Source: an uncultured Treponema sp. (lineage in GTDB: Bacteria > Spirochaetota > Spirochaetia > Treponematales > Treponemataceae). From it: a DNA stretch of 64,000 nucleotides. A model generated the notes under the pieces. That model was given only the letters and a program-made list of their open reading frames with translations. It did no database searches and was not told the DNA's origin. Location of the stretch: NCBI GenBank assembly GCA_947167345.1, contig CAMVHR010000003.1:47193-111192 (forward strand), given 5' to 3'. The position numbers and the translations under genes were made by a program. Positions 25,794-35,454 of this stretch are shown here, piece after piece. Position 1 is the stretch's first letter. Each line of letters begins with the position of its first letter.

Positions 25794-25835
25794 TGAAACC
25801 TCCTTTATCGAGATATGCAATATTGCTTACAGTTA

Positions 25836-25865
25836 TATATTATACAAGATATAATATAATGTCAA
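25836..25865 (-). promoter_or_regulatory. padR promoter with palindromic operator
   Basis: On the minus strand TTGACA (25865-25860), a 17-bp spacer and TAATAT (25842-25837) form the promoter. TATATTATA and TATAATATA, a perfect 9-bp inverted repeat with a 5-bp centre (25836-25858), fill the spacer and -10 region, the expected position for a PadR operator. Confidence 0.6.
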
Positions 25866-25915
25866 GAAAAATATTATTTCATTTCATAGACTCATGTAGC
25901 AAACTCTGTAACTTA

Positions 25916-25944
25916 TTGCCTTACAAAGTCTTTTTCATTACAAT
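25916..25944 (+). promoter_or_regulatory. proS promoter, probably leaderless
   Basis: TTGCCT, an exact 17-bp spacer and TACAAT end 8 bases before the proS ATG. No ribosome site fits in between, so transcription should begin at or next to the start codon. Confidence 0.6.
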
Positions 25945-25952
25945 ACAAGACT

Positions 25953-27764
25953 ATGAAAACATCACAGATTCCGTTCAGGACACTGCGGGAAGCTCCTGCA
26001 GAAGCAATTATTGCAAGCCATCAGCTCATGATGAGGGCTGACTTAATCAGAAAACTCGGCAATGGCCTTTATACATATATGCCCCTCGGGCTTAAGGCAT
26101 ACAGAAAGCTGGAACAGATTATAAAAGAAGAGCTTGACGCTTCTGGTGCAATGGAATTCAAGCCTACTGTCGTTGTTCCAGGCGACATCTGGAAGGAAAG
26201 CGGCAGATGGGACACTATGGGACCTCAGATGCTCAAGGCTCAGAACCGTCAGCAACAAGACATGGTTGTAAGCCCTACTGCGGAAGAAGCATATACAGCA
26301 ATCATGAGGCAGGGTCTTACAAGCTACAAACAGCTTCCTATCAACTGCTATCAGATAAATACAAAGTATCGCGATGAAATCCGTCCTCGCTATGGTGTCA
26401 TGAGAGGTCGCGAATTCAACATGATGGACGGCTACACACTCAATGAAGACGATGAATCCCTTGACAAATCATACAGAGCTTATGCAGAAGCATACCTTCG
26501 CATATTCAAGAGGGCGGGTCTTACAGTCATCCCTGTAAAGGCAGACACAGGTGCAATGGGTGGTTCAGGAAGTGAAGAGTTCATGGTAGAAAGTGATATC
26601 GGAGACGATACACTCATTATTTGCCCAGACTGCGGATACGCTGCAAATGTTGAAAAGGCTTCTTGCAAAAAAGATGCTGCCACCGACAATGACGGAAAAC
26701 CTCAGGTCAAGACTGACAAGGCAATAGAAGAAGTTGCTACACCAAATGTCTTTTCAATAGAAGACATGGAAAAATTCTTTAACTGTACTCCAAAGATGTT
26801 CATAAAGGCTTTAATCTATCGAGTCATAAACAGCACTCTTGATTTGTCAAAAGCTCCTCATTGTAAGGACTTAAAGACAAAGACAGAAGGATCCATTACT
26901 TTCTATCCTGTATCTTATGTGTGCGTGCTTATCCGTGCAGATCTTGAAGTAAACGAGGCAAAACTTGCAGGAGCACTAAAGGCAAGTGAAGTTGTACTTG
27001 CAGAAGATGAAGAAATAAGGGCTGTTGCAGGTGCACCACACGGATTTGTAGGACCTGTAACCGTAAAGTGCCCTATACTTCAGGATTTAAGCGTAAATGA
27101 CATGCACGATGCCATTGCAGGAAGCGGTAAGGAAGGCTATCACATTAAGCATGTTGAGCCGGAAAGAGACTACACAGCATGGATGAATGTTGATGTACGT
27201 ACTGTAAAACCTGGTGATATATGTCCAAACTGCGGAGGCATTTTCTACAGTCGCAAGGGTAATGAACTCGGACACATCTTTAAGCTGGGGAAAAAATACA
27301 CAGAGAGCATGGGTGTTACATACCTTGATAAAAACGGAAAGGCTGCTGTTCCAACAATGGGTTGTTATGGTATTGGTGTTGACCGTGTTTTGGCTTCTAT
27401 TGTTGAACGTTTTCATGACGACAAGGGCATCATCTGGCCAATGAGCATTGCTCCATATCAGGTAGCAATCGTACCTATCAAGTACAAAGATGCCATGAAG
27501 GATGCAGCCGATAAGCTTTATGAACAGTTGACAAAAGCTGGCGTTCAGGTTCTGCTTGATGACAGGGACGAACGTCCAGGAGTCAAGTTTAACGACATGG
27601 ACTTAATAGGATTCCCTGTCCGCATTACCGTAGGCGATAAAAATCTTCCAAACGTTGAAATAAAGCTTCGCTCTTCTGATAATGCAGAACTTGTTCCGCT
27701 TGACTCTGCAGCAGAAAGAACTGCTGACATTGTAAATGCAGAAATGGCAAAACTGCGGGCATAA
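25953..27764 (+). CDS. proS: Prolyl-tRNA synthetase, bacterial type with editing domain
   Basis: A 603-residue class II aminoacyl-tRNA synthetase that charges tRNA-Pro. Motif 2 is RPRYGVMRGREFNMMDGYTL and motif 3 is GCYGIGVDRVLASIVE. Between them the INS editing domain (about residues 225-405, with AGAPHGFVGPV) removes mischarged alanine. The anticodon-binding domain follows (APYQVAIVPIKYK onward). The INS part contains several cysteines (CPDCGYAANVEKASC and CPNCGGIF), a possible zinc site. The message appears leaderless. Confidence 0.96.
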   Translation: MKTSQIPFRTLREAPAEAIIASHQLMMRADLIRKLGNGLYTYMPLGLKAYRKLEQIIKEELDASGAMEFKPTVVVPGDIWKESGRWDTMGPQMLKAQNRQQQDMVVSPTAEEAYTAIMRQGLTSYKQLPINCYQINTKYRDEIRPRYGVMRGREFNMMDGYTLNEDDESLDKSYRAYAEAYLRIFKRAGLTVIPVKADTGAMGGSGSEEFMVESDIGDDTLIICPDCGYAANVEKASCKKDAATDNDGKPQVKTDKAIEEVATPNVFSIEDMEKFFNCTPKMFIKALIYRVINSTLDLSKAPHCKDLKTKTEGSITFYPVSYVCVLIRADLEVNEAKLAGALKASEVVLAEDEEIRAVAGAPHGFVGPVTVKCPILQDLSVNDMHDAIAGSGKEGYHIKHVEPERDYTAWMNVDVRTVKPGDICPNCGGIFYSRKGNELGHIFKLGKKYTESMGVTYLDKNGKAAVPTMGCYGIGVDRVLASIVERFHDDKGIIWPMSIAPYQVAIVPIKYKDAMKDAADKLYEQLTKAGVQVLLDDRDERPGVKFNDMDLIGFPVRITVGDKNLPNVEIKLRSSDNAELVPLDSAAERTADIVNAEMAKLRA

Positions 27765-27790
27765 CAAACGAAAAAATACGGAGGCATGCA

Positions 27791-28873
27791 ATGACTTCAA
27801 AAATCATAAAAGCAGGCATATTAGGCCTTACACTTTTAATATCAGCTATTGTACCTGCTTTCTCGGTTCCAGGAGTGCAATATTACATATCTGACTTTTC
27901 AGGAGAATATGTATATTACAGTGACAAAACTTTTAAATCAGACTCAATCGTAGGATTTCTGTATTATGATGACAATACCTATGCAGCACGATATTATTCT
28001 GCCGCAGACAGCAAAACGCAGACTCCAGAAAGAGACATTACGATTTATATCAATATAAATCCTGAAAAACAGCATTTGGAACTAATAGGAGAAAGAATCG
28101 TTGGTTCAACAGACTCTTTTGAAGATACACAAGTTGTAAACTATCTGCATGACCTTCTGTATGAATTTACCGAACGTCGCCAAAAACAGGAATTAAATTC
28201 TTGTGAGCCAGTAAAAAGTACGCAGGACTTTGAGCAGTTTGGTGGGTTTGTAACAATAACATATAATGCGTTAATTCCTATTTTTAACATTCAGAGCATT
28301 ACAACCGCAGATACAAATAAAATATTTGATGTTCTGACAACAGGAATTCTTACAAGTTCTACAGATAAAAGTTTTACAAGTTTCAAAGGTTCAAGAGATA
28401 TTCCCAGCAAGAAAGCACATGGCAAATTGAATAAGAAAGGTGTAAAAACTTTTACTGCTGAGTTTGAAGGTCAAAAAATAAAAATTGACGATCAGTGGAC
28501 TAAATCAATGGACAATTTATGGCTTCTTGGAAATGCAGCCCTTCTAACACTGAATACAATAACAGTACCAGATGCGTATAAAGATTCACAGGAATATTTT
28601 CATGCGCTGCTTCTGAGAAAACTCAGCCAGAGCACAGAAGGTTCTTATTCACTGTGGCAGAACAGAAGCTTAAAGAGCCAAAACAAGCAAGACAGCATAG
28701 TAAACATGTTCTATCAGCCGGAGACAGGAGACCTGACAAGAGACTTTAAGATTTTACAGGATATGGGAAACGGTACATACACGTATTTGACCATGACTGT
28801 ATTTGAAAGTGACTATCAGGTAAACAAATCTTATTTTAACAAGATTTTAAAAAGCCATTCTTCAAAAAAATAA
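27791..28873 (+). CDS. Exported protein of unknown function
   Basis: A 360-residue protein with a cleavable signal peptide (LGLTLLISAIVPAFS, cut near residue 25). The mature part is beta-rich with many Tyr/Asp repeats (YYISDFSGEYVYYSDKTFKSDS) and has no enzyme motif I recognise. It resembles conserved periplasmic proteins of treponemes. It lies 26 bp after proS with GGAGG before the ATG, so it may be cotranscribed. Confidence 0.72.
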   Translation: MTSKIIKAGILGLTLLISAIVPAFSVPGVQYYISDFSGEYVYYSDKTFKSDSIVGFLYYDDNTYAARYYSAADSKTQTPERDITIYININPEKQHLELIGERIVGSTDSFEDTQVVNYLHDLLYEFTERRQKQELNSCEPVKSTQDFEQFGGFVTITYNALIPIFNIQSITTADTNKIFDVLTTGILTSSTDKSFTSFKGSRDIPSKKAHGKLNKKGVKTFTAEFEGQKIKIDDQWTKSMDNLWLLGNAALLTLNTITVPDAYKDSQEYFHALLLRKLSQSTEGSYSLWQNRSLKSQNKQDSIVNMFYQPETGDLTRDFKILQDMGNGTYTYLTMTVFESDYQVNKSYFNKILKSHSSKK

Positions 28874-28878
28874 AACAC

Positions 28879-29706
28879 TTAAAAACTAAAATTATCTCTA
28901 GACAGCGGAGCGCCAATCCATACGCCTTCGCTGCCAAGATAATCTCTTTTTTCACCATCTATTAAAAATTGAACGCTTTCAACAGTCGGAAAAGCGGTGG
29001 CCGTATAGACAATCTGCTGAAGCTGCCCACGTGTTCCTTCAATGCCAAACTGATTAAACTCAAACTCTCCGCTAAAATTCAAAGTAGCAACACTGTTTGA
29101 AACAGAAGCTCCGATAAGTTGCGTACCATTGGAAACAAGAGTTCGGCAGCCAGAGGCCTCCTCTTCTACAGAAGGGCCTGCTATCAAAGCATTGATAGAA
29201 TCAACCAAAGGACTGGATGATTTTTTCATCTGCCGTAAAACTTCTTTTCGACTAACAGAACCGTCACTATTAATAGCCATAAAAAAAAGCTTGATATTCA
29301 TTGTTGACCCGTTAATATTAGTTCCGCTTCCAGATGTGGCAGGTGAAGCAGAGTCCTCTTCATCAGATTCCTGTGTCAAAGGCTTAATAGGTTCAGAGGA
29401 AACATGTTCAGGAGTTACATAAGGAGTTGTAACTAAAGAAAGGGAACTTGAAGAAAGGGGATCCACATCATTTTTCTCGGCAGACGAAGAGGGAACTTCT
29501 GCATTTTCAATAAAGGTAGGCGTTTTACCAAAAACACGGCCAAAAAAACCAGTAGCTTTTAAATTTGCAATTATTTTTCCCTGATTGACAACAAAAAGAA
29601 TAAAAAGAATTAGTGCAGCTGCAACCCACAGTGCAAGTCCAAGACCAGAGTTGTTATTTCTGCCGGAAGAACGCTTCTGACGATTATCATTATCACCGTA
29701 TGCCAT
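28879..29706 (-). CDS. Membrane-anchored GerMN-domain protein
   Basis: A 275-residue protein with a basic N-terminus, one transmembrane helix (LGLALWVAAALILFILFVV), a Pro/Ser-rich linker, and a C-terminal GerMN domain (about residues 150-275; MNIKLFFMAINSDGSVSRKE, then DSINALIAGPS, then VATLNFSGEFEF). GerMN domains occur in spore germination protein GerM and in spirochaete envelope proteins of unknown role. Two in-frame ATGs exist 18 bp apart; the downstream one is preferred. Confidence 0.82.
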   Translation of the reverse strand: MAYGDNDNRQKRSSGRNNNSGLGLALWVAAALILFILFVVNQGKIIANLKATGFFGRVFGKTPTFIENAEVPSSSAEKNDVDPLSSSSLSLVTTPYVTPEHVSSEPIKPLTQESDEEDSASPATSGSGTNINGSTMNIKLFFMAINSDGSVSRKEVLRQMKKSSSPLVDSINALIAGPSVEEEASGCRTLVSNGTQLIGASVSNSVATLNFSGEFEFNQFGIEGTRGQLQQIVYTATAFPTVESVQFLIDGEKRDYLGSEGVWIGAPLSRDNFSF

Positions 29707-29749
29707 TTTTTTATTATAAACCACAGCCTTATTCTTTTCAATACAATGC

Positions 29750-29778
29750 TAGACACATATTCCCAGTTACATTATAGT
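29750..29778 (+). promoter_or_regulatory. cysK promoter
   Basis: TAGACA, an exact 17-bp spacer and TATAGT lie 35 bases before the cysK start; a normal AAGGAG ribosome site follows. Confidence 0.55.
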
Positions 29779-29812
29779 GAATTATACGGCACTTTAAAAC
29801 AAGGAGACATAT

Positions 29813-30748
29813 ATGGCACAAAAAGTTGTAAAAAAAATTACAGAACTTACAGGTAACACACCATTACTCGAACTTTCAAACACAGAAAAAAAACTCGGAC
29901 TAAAAGCCCGACTGCTTGCAAAACTTGAATATCTTAATCCAGCAGGAAGCGTAAAGGATCGCATTGCAAAAGCAATGATAGATGAGGCCCTAAAAGCTGG
30001 TAAAATTACTACCAGCAGCATTATAATAGAGCCTACAAGCGGTAATACAGGAATAGGTCTTGCTTCTGTAGCAGCAAGCTATGGAATGAGATGCATACTT
30101 ACAATGCCAGAAACAATGTCAGTAGAACGAAGACAGCTTTTAAAAGCTTATGGTGCAGAAATAGTCCTTACAGACGGCTCAGCAGGAATGAAAGGAGCTG
30201 TTGCAAAGGCAAATGAACTTGCACAGGAACTGCCGAACAGTTTTATTCCCTCTCAGTTTGATAACCCCGTAAATGCGGAAACTCATTTTAAAACAACAGG
30301 ACCTGAAATTTGGGAACAGACTGAAGGGAATGTTGATATTTTTATAGCAGGGATTGGCAGTGGCGGCACAATTACAGGAACAGGAAAATTCCTCAAAAGC
30401 AAAAAACAGTCTGTAAAAGTCATTGCAGTAGAACCGGCATCAAGCCCTCTTCTTTCGCAGGGACATGCAGGTTCTCATAAAATTCAAGGAATCGGAGCTA
30501 ACTTTATTCCATCTGTTCTTGATACGACAGTTTATGACGCAATTACAGCCGTAAAGAATGAAGACGCTTTTGCCGCAGGAAAAGAAGTTGCAAAAACAGA
30601 AGGCGTTCTTGTCGGAATTTCTTCAGGTGCGGCATTATGGGCAGGCATACAGGAAGCAAAAAAAGATGAAAATGCAGGGAAAACAATTGTAGTAATATTC
30701 CCTGACACAGGAGACAGATATTTGTCTACACCTATGTTTGACAATTAA
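29813..30748 (+). CDS. cysK: Cysteine synthase A (O-acetylserine sulfhydrylase)
   Basis: A 311-residue PLP enzyme, normal length. The PLP lysine is in NPAGSVKDRIA (near residue 46), the substrate loop in EPTSGNTGIGLA and the phosphate loop in GIGSGGTITGTGKFLK. The C-terminus is PDTGDRYLSTPMF. It makes cysteine from O-acetylserine and sulfide, using serine from the upstream serC/serA pathway. No cysE is nearby. The stop overlaps the convergent PAP2 gene by 4 bp. Confidence 0.96.
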   Translation: MAQKVVKKITELTGNTPLLELSNTEKKLGLKARLLAKLEYLNPAGSVKDRIAKAMIDEALKAGKITTSSIIIEPTSGNTGIGLASVAASYGMRCILTMPETMSVERRQLLKAYGAEIVLTDGSAGMKGAVAKANELAQELPNSFIPSQFDNPVNAETHFKTTGPEIWEQTEGNVDIFIAGIGSGGTITGTGKFLKSKKQSVKVIAVEPASSPLLSQGHAGSHKIQGIGANFIPSVLDTTVYDAITAVKNEDAFAAGKEVAKTEGVLVGISSGAALWAGIQEAKKDENAGKTIVVIFPDTGDRYLSTPMFDN

Positions 30749-31611
30749 AAATAGAATCTGGCACTGACACCATTTGGCGAAACTGAAAAACTGTTTCTGC
30801 CATATTTGCTCAGTGCCATTCTATGATGAATGAACGGTATGCCAAAACCTATTATGGAACCAAGCAAAGCGCCTCCTGCAACATCAGACAAAAAATGATT
30901 GCCACTGGCAATGCGTAAGAGTCCGGTTCCAAGAGCAAACGCATAAGATGTTGCAATCACAGGAATTTTATATTTTGAATCTGGATAATACTGGCAGAAT
31001 ACATAGCTTAAGAACGCAGCACCCATAAAGGCATCAGAAGAATGTCCGCTTGGGAATGAAAAAGTATAGTCATGATTATCAAGGGAATGTTCATCCACCG
31101 TATCTGTATACATATAAGGACGGGTTCGCTGAACAGTTGTCTTTATCAGGTTTTTTAATCCGTAGGTAAACAGCCATGACTCAACAAGCATTGTACCCAT
31201 GCTAAACCATTCCTTTCCATAGAAATTTCCAAGAGCAGACTCAACGGCAAAAACACCGACAGGAAGAACAACAAGATTCATGGCACAGGTAACCGATCCT
31301 AATGTGTCAAGAGAAGAGCTGTACGAATTGTACCACAATCTGTCAAATCCATTTATGTCGTTTTTACTGTAAGACTTTTCATACCATTCATCGTAACTGT
31401 CTCTTCTAGTCCGATAAAGACCGGTTATGGCAAGAGCAGCGCCTGTACCAAGCAAAATAGCATCTGGAGCTAAATCCAAAGCAAATGGAGAATAGTAGGT
31501 ATCAACAGCACATTTTTCTTCAGAAGGGATAAATGCCGCATTTGCAGGCACTTCAGCAAGAAAAAGTATTGCTCCAAATAGAAGACTAAATATTTTAAAA
31601 GATTTTTTCAT
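30745..31611 (-). CDS. Exported PAP2-family phosphatase
   Basis: A 288-residue membrane protein with a signal peptide (FSLLFGAILFLAEVPANA). It has the three PAP2 motifs: KTTVQRTRPY, FPSGHSS and the degenerate third motif RIASGNHFLSDVAGG, in which the catalytic His and the Asp are kept. It probably dephosphorylates a lipid phosphate such as undecaprenyl diphosphate or phosphatidic acid on the outer face of the inner membrane. It overlaps the start of the methyltransferase gene stop by 4 bp (ATGA), so the two form an operon. Confidence 0.88.
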   Translation of the reverse strand: MKKSFKIFSLLFGAILFLAEVPANAAFIPSEEKCAVDTYYSPFALDLAPDAILLGTGAALAITGLYRTRRDSYDEWYEKSYSKNDINGFDRLWYNSYSSSLDTLGSVTCAMNLVVLPVGVFAVESALGNFYGKEWFSMGTMLVESWLFTYGLKNLIKTTVQRTRPYMYTDTVDEHSLDNHDYTFSFPSGHSSDAFMGAAFLSYVFCQYYPDSKYKIPVIATSYAFALGTGLLRIASGNHFLSDVAGGALLGSIIGFGIPFIHHRMALSKYGRNSFSVSPNGVSARFYF

Positions 31612-32384
31612 GGACGACTCAACTCATACATGATGACAGCACTCGCCTGAGCGACATTCAGGCTGTCAACCTTTGGAAGCTCCGCTCCAGCATTCATTTG
31701 TGCGAACGGAATGATTACAAGATGATCACAGCAGTTACTTACTTCACGACTAATTCCGTGCTCTTCATTTCCTAAAACTATAAGCGCAGGCTTAGTTCCG
31801 CAAAGTTTTTTTAATCCATAAACAGTGTTTTTTGCTTCAAGAGAAGTACCAATCCTTACCATTTTACCTTTCATGTCATCAAGAAGTCTTGGTATTGATT
31901 TTATGGAATACACATTTACAAATTCCATGCCACCCTCTGCCACGCGGTAGGAACTAGTCGTAATGGAAGACTGAGCTTCATCAAGAGGAATAACTATATT
32001 CTTAATGCCGAAAAAAGCAGCACTGCGTATTATTGCACCAAGATTATTAGCATTGCCTACGCGGTCTAGAATAACCGCACTTTCTCCAGTTTTTACCCAT
32101 TCAGCAGCAACGTCTGTTGTGAGGGGATAAATTTCAGGAGGTTCTATCATGGCAACAACTCCCTGATGATGAACGCTGCCACACAGCTTTTCAAGCTCAG
32201 AAATATCTTTTACCTGATTATAAGGTTTTTTTTCCGCAGCCATTTTCTTGCAAAGACCACCAAACAAAGAAGCACGCTCTGCCGAAAAATAAAGTCTCTT
32301 TATTCTTTTCCAGTTAATCTTTTCAAGAGTCTTTACAGCAGCAAAACCGCAAACTGCAAGCTCATTCTTTTCTGTATTCCTCAT
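31608..32384 (-). CDS. TrmH/SpoU-family RNA 2'-O-methyltransferase
   Basis: A 258-residue SPOUT methyltransferase. The N-terminal substrate-binding domain includes VCGFAAVKTLEKINWKRIKRLYFS. The SPOUT knot has ILDRVGNANNLGAIIRSAAFFGI (motif 1), VLGNEEHGIS (motif 2) and DSLNVAQASAVIMYE (motif 3). It methylates ribose in rRNA or tRNA, as RlmB and TrmH do; which site is unknown. The promoter suggests a leaderless message. Confidence 0.9.
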   Translation of the reverse strand: MRNTEKNELAVCGFAAVKTLEKINWKRIKRLYFSAERASLFGGLCKKMAAEKKPYNQVKDISELEKLCGSVHHQGVVAMIEPPEIYPLTTDVAAEWVKTGESAVILDRVGNANNLGAIIRSAAFFGIKNIVIPLDEAQSSITTSSYRVAEGGMEFVNVYSIKSIPRLLDDMKGKMVRIGTSLEAKNTVYGLKKLCGTKPALIVLGNEEHGISREVSNCCDHLVIIPFAQMNAGAELPKVDSLNVAQASAVIMYELSRP

Positions 32385-32392
32385 AAATCAAA

Positions 32393-32421
32393 AGTATACA
32401 TCAGCAAAAACATAAATACAA
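32393..32421 (-). promoter_or_regulatory. Promoter of the TrmH-family gene, probably leaderless
   Basis: TTGTAT (32421-32416), an exact 17-bp spacer and TATACT (32398-32393) end 8 bases before the ATG at 32384 on the minus strand. No ribosome site lies between. Confidence 0.6.
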
Positions 32422-32442
32422 TGGGGCAGAGTTGACAGAAAG

Positions 32443-33501
32443 TCAAAAGGCATACCTGACACACCCATACTTTGAATCATTATAGCTGACAAAATTACGG
32501 ATGCAGTTAAAAACATCACGGCTCAAAGTAGAAACACGCTGACAATTTTTACCCGGACCCCCTACAAGGGGGTCTACAAAACGTTTTTTTACATCAATAG
32601 AAACGCAGTAGGCATTTTCCAAAGGGAAATTCGTATGCTCAACCTTTTTCATTGTACGGAACGTCCTGAACAACCTTGAAAACTCGCTATCACTGTGCAT
32701 ATCGGCATAGTCCTCAAAACGAGTAATAAGCTCTTCTTCTGGCATCATGTAAAAATCATTCTCATCAACATATCCACATTTTACCGCACAAGAAAGAATA
32801 TCTGCCATCAGCTGCATCGCGACCTTGTCCTCGTTCTGCTGAAGCAACATGCTTATGTTGCAAAATTTTCTAGTATAAGTCTCCGCAGCGTCTAAGTCGG
32901 TAAAACCAAGTTCCGGCAAATCATGCTCGTTTTTCAGAACGCAAATGCAGCTGTAGTTCCGTTGAATTTCAGAAAGAGACCATTCTCCGCTCAAAGCAGC
33001 CCCACTGGGATACATGTATTCCAACCTGTCAGCACTCAAACCCGGTATATCATTGTCTGCTATAGGATACTTATGGTAGTTGTCAACCTCATATTTATAT
33101 ATGCCATGCTTGAACAAAAGTCCTGAAAGAACAACATCATCATTTATAATCCTTGAAGTAAGGCTTTCGGTGCTTTCCTGTTTGAGTGCATCACCATTGC
33201 GGAAGTCAGTAACATGGCTAAATGCAGGAGTTGCAATATCATGAAAGAGTGCTGCAAGTGTTTGAGTTTTATTATGGGTAAAATTCCAGACAATAAGGGC
33301 AGCTCCTATGGAATGGTCAAGGCGAGAGTAAAAAAAACGGTTATTGAACAGAGGCGTCCAGTCAGTACCGCATAAAAGTCCTACGCCTCCAAGCCGTTGC
33401 ATAACAGGAAGCTCAATATAGTCATCAAGAAAATCAGGATAGTCATCGCACAAAATGGAGTGATAATCCTTTACGCAAAAAGATTGAATGTCTGTATTCA
33501 T
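32443..33501 (-). CDS. HD-domain phosphohydrolase
   Basis: A 352-residue protein with the HD metal-binding pattern: SRLDHSIGAALIVWNFT (His), TLAALFHDIATPAFSHV (His-Asp) and DNDIPGLSADRLEYM (Asp). This arrangement matches the dGTPase-like/YfbR-like HD superfamily. The substrate is probably a nucleotide, not provable here. It lies 3 bp after the CadD-like gene on the same strand. Confidence 0.85.
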   Translation of the reverse strand: MNTDIQSFCVKDYHSILCDDYPDFLDDYIELPVMQRLGGVGLLCGTDWTPLFNNRFFYSRLDHSIGAALIVWNFTHNKTQTLAALFHDIATPAFSHVTDFRNGDALKQESTESLTSRIINDDVVLSGLLFKHGIYKYEVDNYHKYPIADNDIPGLSADRLEYMYPSGAALSGEWSLSEIQRNYSCICVLKNEHDLPELGFTDLDAAETYTRKFCNISMLLQQNEDKVAMQLMADILSCAVKCGYVDENDFYMMPEEELITRFEDYADMHSDSEFSRLFRTFRTMKKVEHTNFPLENAYCVSIDVKKRFVDPLVGGPGKNCQRVSTLSRDVFNCIRNFVSYNDSKYGCVRYAF

Positions 33502-33504
33502 AAT

Positions 33505-34101
33505 TTATTTCCCAAAAAGCCACATAAAAGTTCCGCCTGCAAGCAGAATATACAAGCCCACAACAATAAAAAGAAAGGGTATCAGAATACTCTGGGTTTT
33601 CTGAATATATTCCCGAATAGATTTTACATTAACAACACAAAGAGATACAGCACACCAAAGTGCCTGCATTATAAAAAATACAATGCAGAAAATATAAAAA
33701 TCACGTACATCTAAAGATTTAAAAAAAGATATGTAAAGTAAAATATTATCGCCACCGTTTGCCAGAGTAACTATTACAGAAAAGAAGCATGAAAAAAACA
33801 AAAACAAAATTTTAGATGAAAGATTATTATTTTTTGCAGAAGAAAGACCTATGAAGATTCCTGCTATAATTGGAATAAACCCTAAAAGAGCAAGCTTTTC
33901 CTTTATATGACAAGATGTAAGATATTCAGGAAAGATAAGACTGAAAGCGACAAGCAGTGCAAGCCCCATATATCTGCCAAAAGCAACGGTAACCTTTTTC
34001 ATGCATGTATCACAGGCACAAAAAAGGACAATCATAACTGCGATGCTATCCATTTCTGTTGTCAGGAATGCTATGACAGAGGCTGCAACTACAAGACCCA
34101 T
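33505..34101 (-). CDS. CadD-like (cadmium-resistance transporter family) membrane protein
   Basis: A 198-residue protein with five to six transmembrane helices. The start VAASVIAFLTTEMDSIAVMIVLF and the second half GGDNILLYISFFKSL carry the E-x-D and G-x-D-N signatures of the CadD/LysE-like exporter group. The transported substrate is unknown. It abuts the DUF4190-like gene with no gap. Confidence 0.75.
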   Translation of the reverse strand: MGLVVAASVIAFLTTEMDSIAVMIVLFCACDTCMKKVTVAFGRYMGLALLVAFSLIFPEYLTSCHIKEKLALLGFIPIIAGIFIGLSSAKNNNLSSKILFLFFSCFFSVIVTLANGGDNILLYISFFKSLDVRDFYIFCIVFFIMQALWCAVSLCVVNVKSIREYIQKTQSILIPFLFIVVGLYILLAGGTFMWLFGK

Positions 34102-34479
34102 CTAGAATCCATATAAACCAGACAGGTAATCCTTTATTTTCTCAAACCACTCTGTCGCAGAAGGAATAAATGCAAGAATTATAGCAATAACACCCAATAA
34201 CACGAAGAACATTAGCGCAAGAGAAATTACAGAACAGACAATACCGACTGTCGCACAGGAATTTTTTGATTTTGACTGGGAAACAATGCCGAACACAAGT
34301 CCCAAAATTGCAAAAAGCACATGATAAAAGAAAAAAGAAATGATTCCGCAAGCCATTGAAATTTTTCCCAAATCGCCTGCAGAAAAATATGAAGAAGTTT
34401 CTGTTGTTTCGGCTTCTCCAGAAGCTCTACCAGACACATTCCACGGATCTTCATTCATAAAATCTTCATTATCATACAT
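34102..34479 (-). CDS. DUF4190-like small membrane protein
   Basis: A 125-residue protein with an acidic soluble N-terminus and two transmembrane helices (ISMACGIISFFFYHVLFAILGLVFGIVS and VGIVCSVISLALMFFVLLGVIAIILAF). This hairpin form is typical of DUF4190-type proteins of unknown function. It lies 3 bp after parB. Confidence 0.75.
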   Translation of the reverse strand: MYDNEDFMNEDPWNVSGRASGEAETTETSSYFSAGDLGKISMACGIISFFFYHVLFAILGLVFGIVSQSKSKNSCATVGIVCSVISLALMFFVLLGVIAIILAFIPSATEWFEKIKDYLSGLYGF

Positions 34480-34482
34480 ATA

Positions 34483-35454
34483 TTACAACTTCTCCACAAT
34501 TCTGTTATATATTCTGTCCAAATCATCTTTTGTAAAATACTGAATCGTTACGGTTCCTTTTGAAAAATCACCTTTCAACTGAACTTTTGTACCAAGGGCA
34601 TCAATAAACTTCTGCTCAATGTTTACATAATCAGGATCCCGCTTTTCTACAGAAGGAGCCTTTCCAGCCTTATTCAACAGGCGTGAGACACCGTTCATTT
34701 CAGTCGCCTGCTGTTCTGCCTGCCGAACAGACATGCCCTGCCCGACTATCTTGCCAAAAAGCACACGCTGATCTGCTGGATTTAAAATGCTCAGCAATGC
34801 ACGGGCATGACCAGAAGAAAGAGTTCCCGCCGCAAGAGCATGCTGCATATCATCAGGAAGTTTTAAAAGACGTATGGAATTTGCCACAGTAGAACGGTTC
34901 TTTCCCACACGTTTGGCAACTTCTTCCTGCGTAATGTTTTCAAGCTCCATAATCTGATAGTAAGCCTGAGCTTCTTCCACAGGGTTCAAATCTGTACGCT
35001 GGATATTTTCTATGAGAGCAACTTCAAGTTTTCGCGCATCAGAATATTTTCTAAGCTGAACAGGAACTTTTTCAAGCCCGGCAGCACGAGCGGCTCGTGT
35101 ACGTCGTTCTCCAGCAATAATATAAAACGTACCGTCTCCAGCATCTTCTATTATTATAGGAGAAAGAACACCTTCCTGCTTTACAGATTCCGTAAGCTCC
35201 GCAAGCTTGTCTTCATCAAAAAAAACACGCGGCTGATGAGGATTCGGTTTTAACAGAGAGGGATTAACCCAAAGAGTTCCATCTTCATCGACAGAAATAC
35301 CAGCCGGCAATTTTTTTACAGGCGAAAGCTCTGGCTGAAAAGAGTCAATCTGATTTACGGCAGCCTGCTGCTGAATGGCGTCCCTAAGCTCTGCCTCCTG
35401 ACTACCTCCCATCAAGGCATCAAGTCCGCGTCCTAACCTTTGCTTACTAGCCAC
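34483..35454 (-). CDS. parB: Chromosome-partitioning protein ParB
   Basis: A 323-residue ParB. The N-terminus RLGRGLDALMGG binds ParA. The CTPase/ParB domain contains PNPHQPRVFFDEDKLAELTESVKQEGVLSPII and AGERRTRAARAAGL. The helix-turn-helix (TQEEVAKRVGKNRSTVANSIRLLKLP) binds parS, and the C-terminus dimerises. It overlaps parA by 8 bp. I found no obvious parS in the window. Confidence 0.96.
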   Translation of the reverse strand: MASKQRLGRGLDALMGGSQEAELRDAIQQQAAVNQIDSFQPELSPVKKLPAGISVDEDGTLWVNPSLLKPNPHQPRVFFDEDKLAELTESVKQEGVLSPIIIEDAGDGTFYIIAGERRTRAARAAGLEKVPVQLRKYSDARKLEVALIENIQRTDLNPVEEAQAYYQIMELENITQEEVAKRVGKNRSTVANSIRLLKLPDDMQHALAAGTLSSGHARALLSILNPADQRVLFGKIVGQGMSVRQAEQQATEMNGVSRLLNKAGKAPSVEKRDPDYVNIEQKFIDALGTKVQLKGDFSKGTVTIQYFTKDDLDRIYNRIVEKL

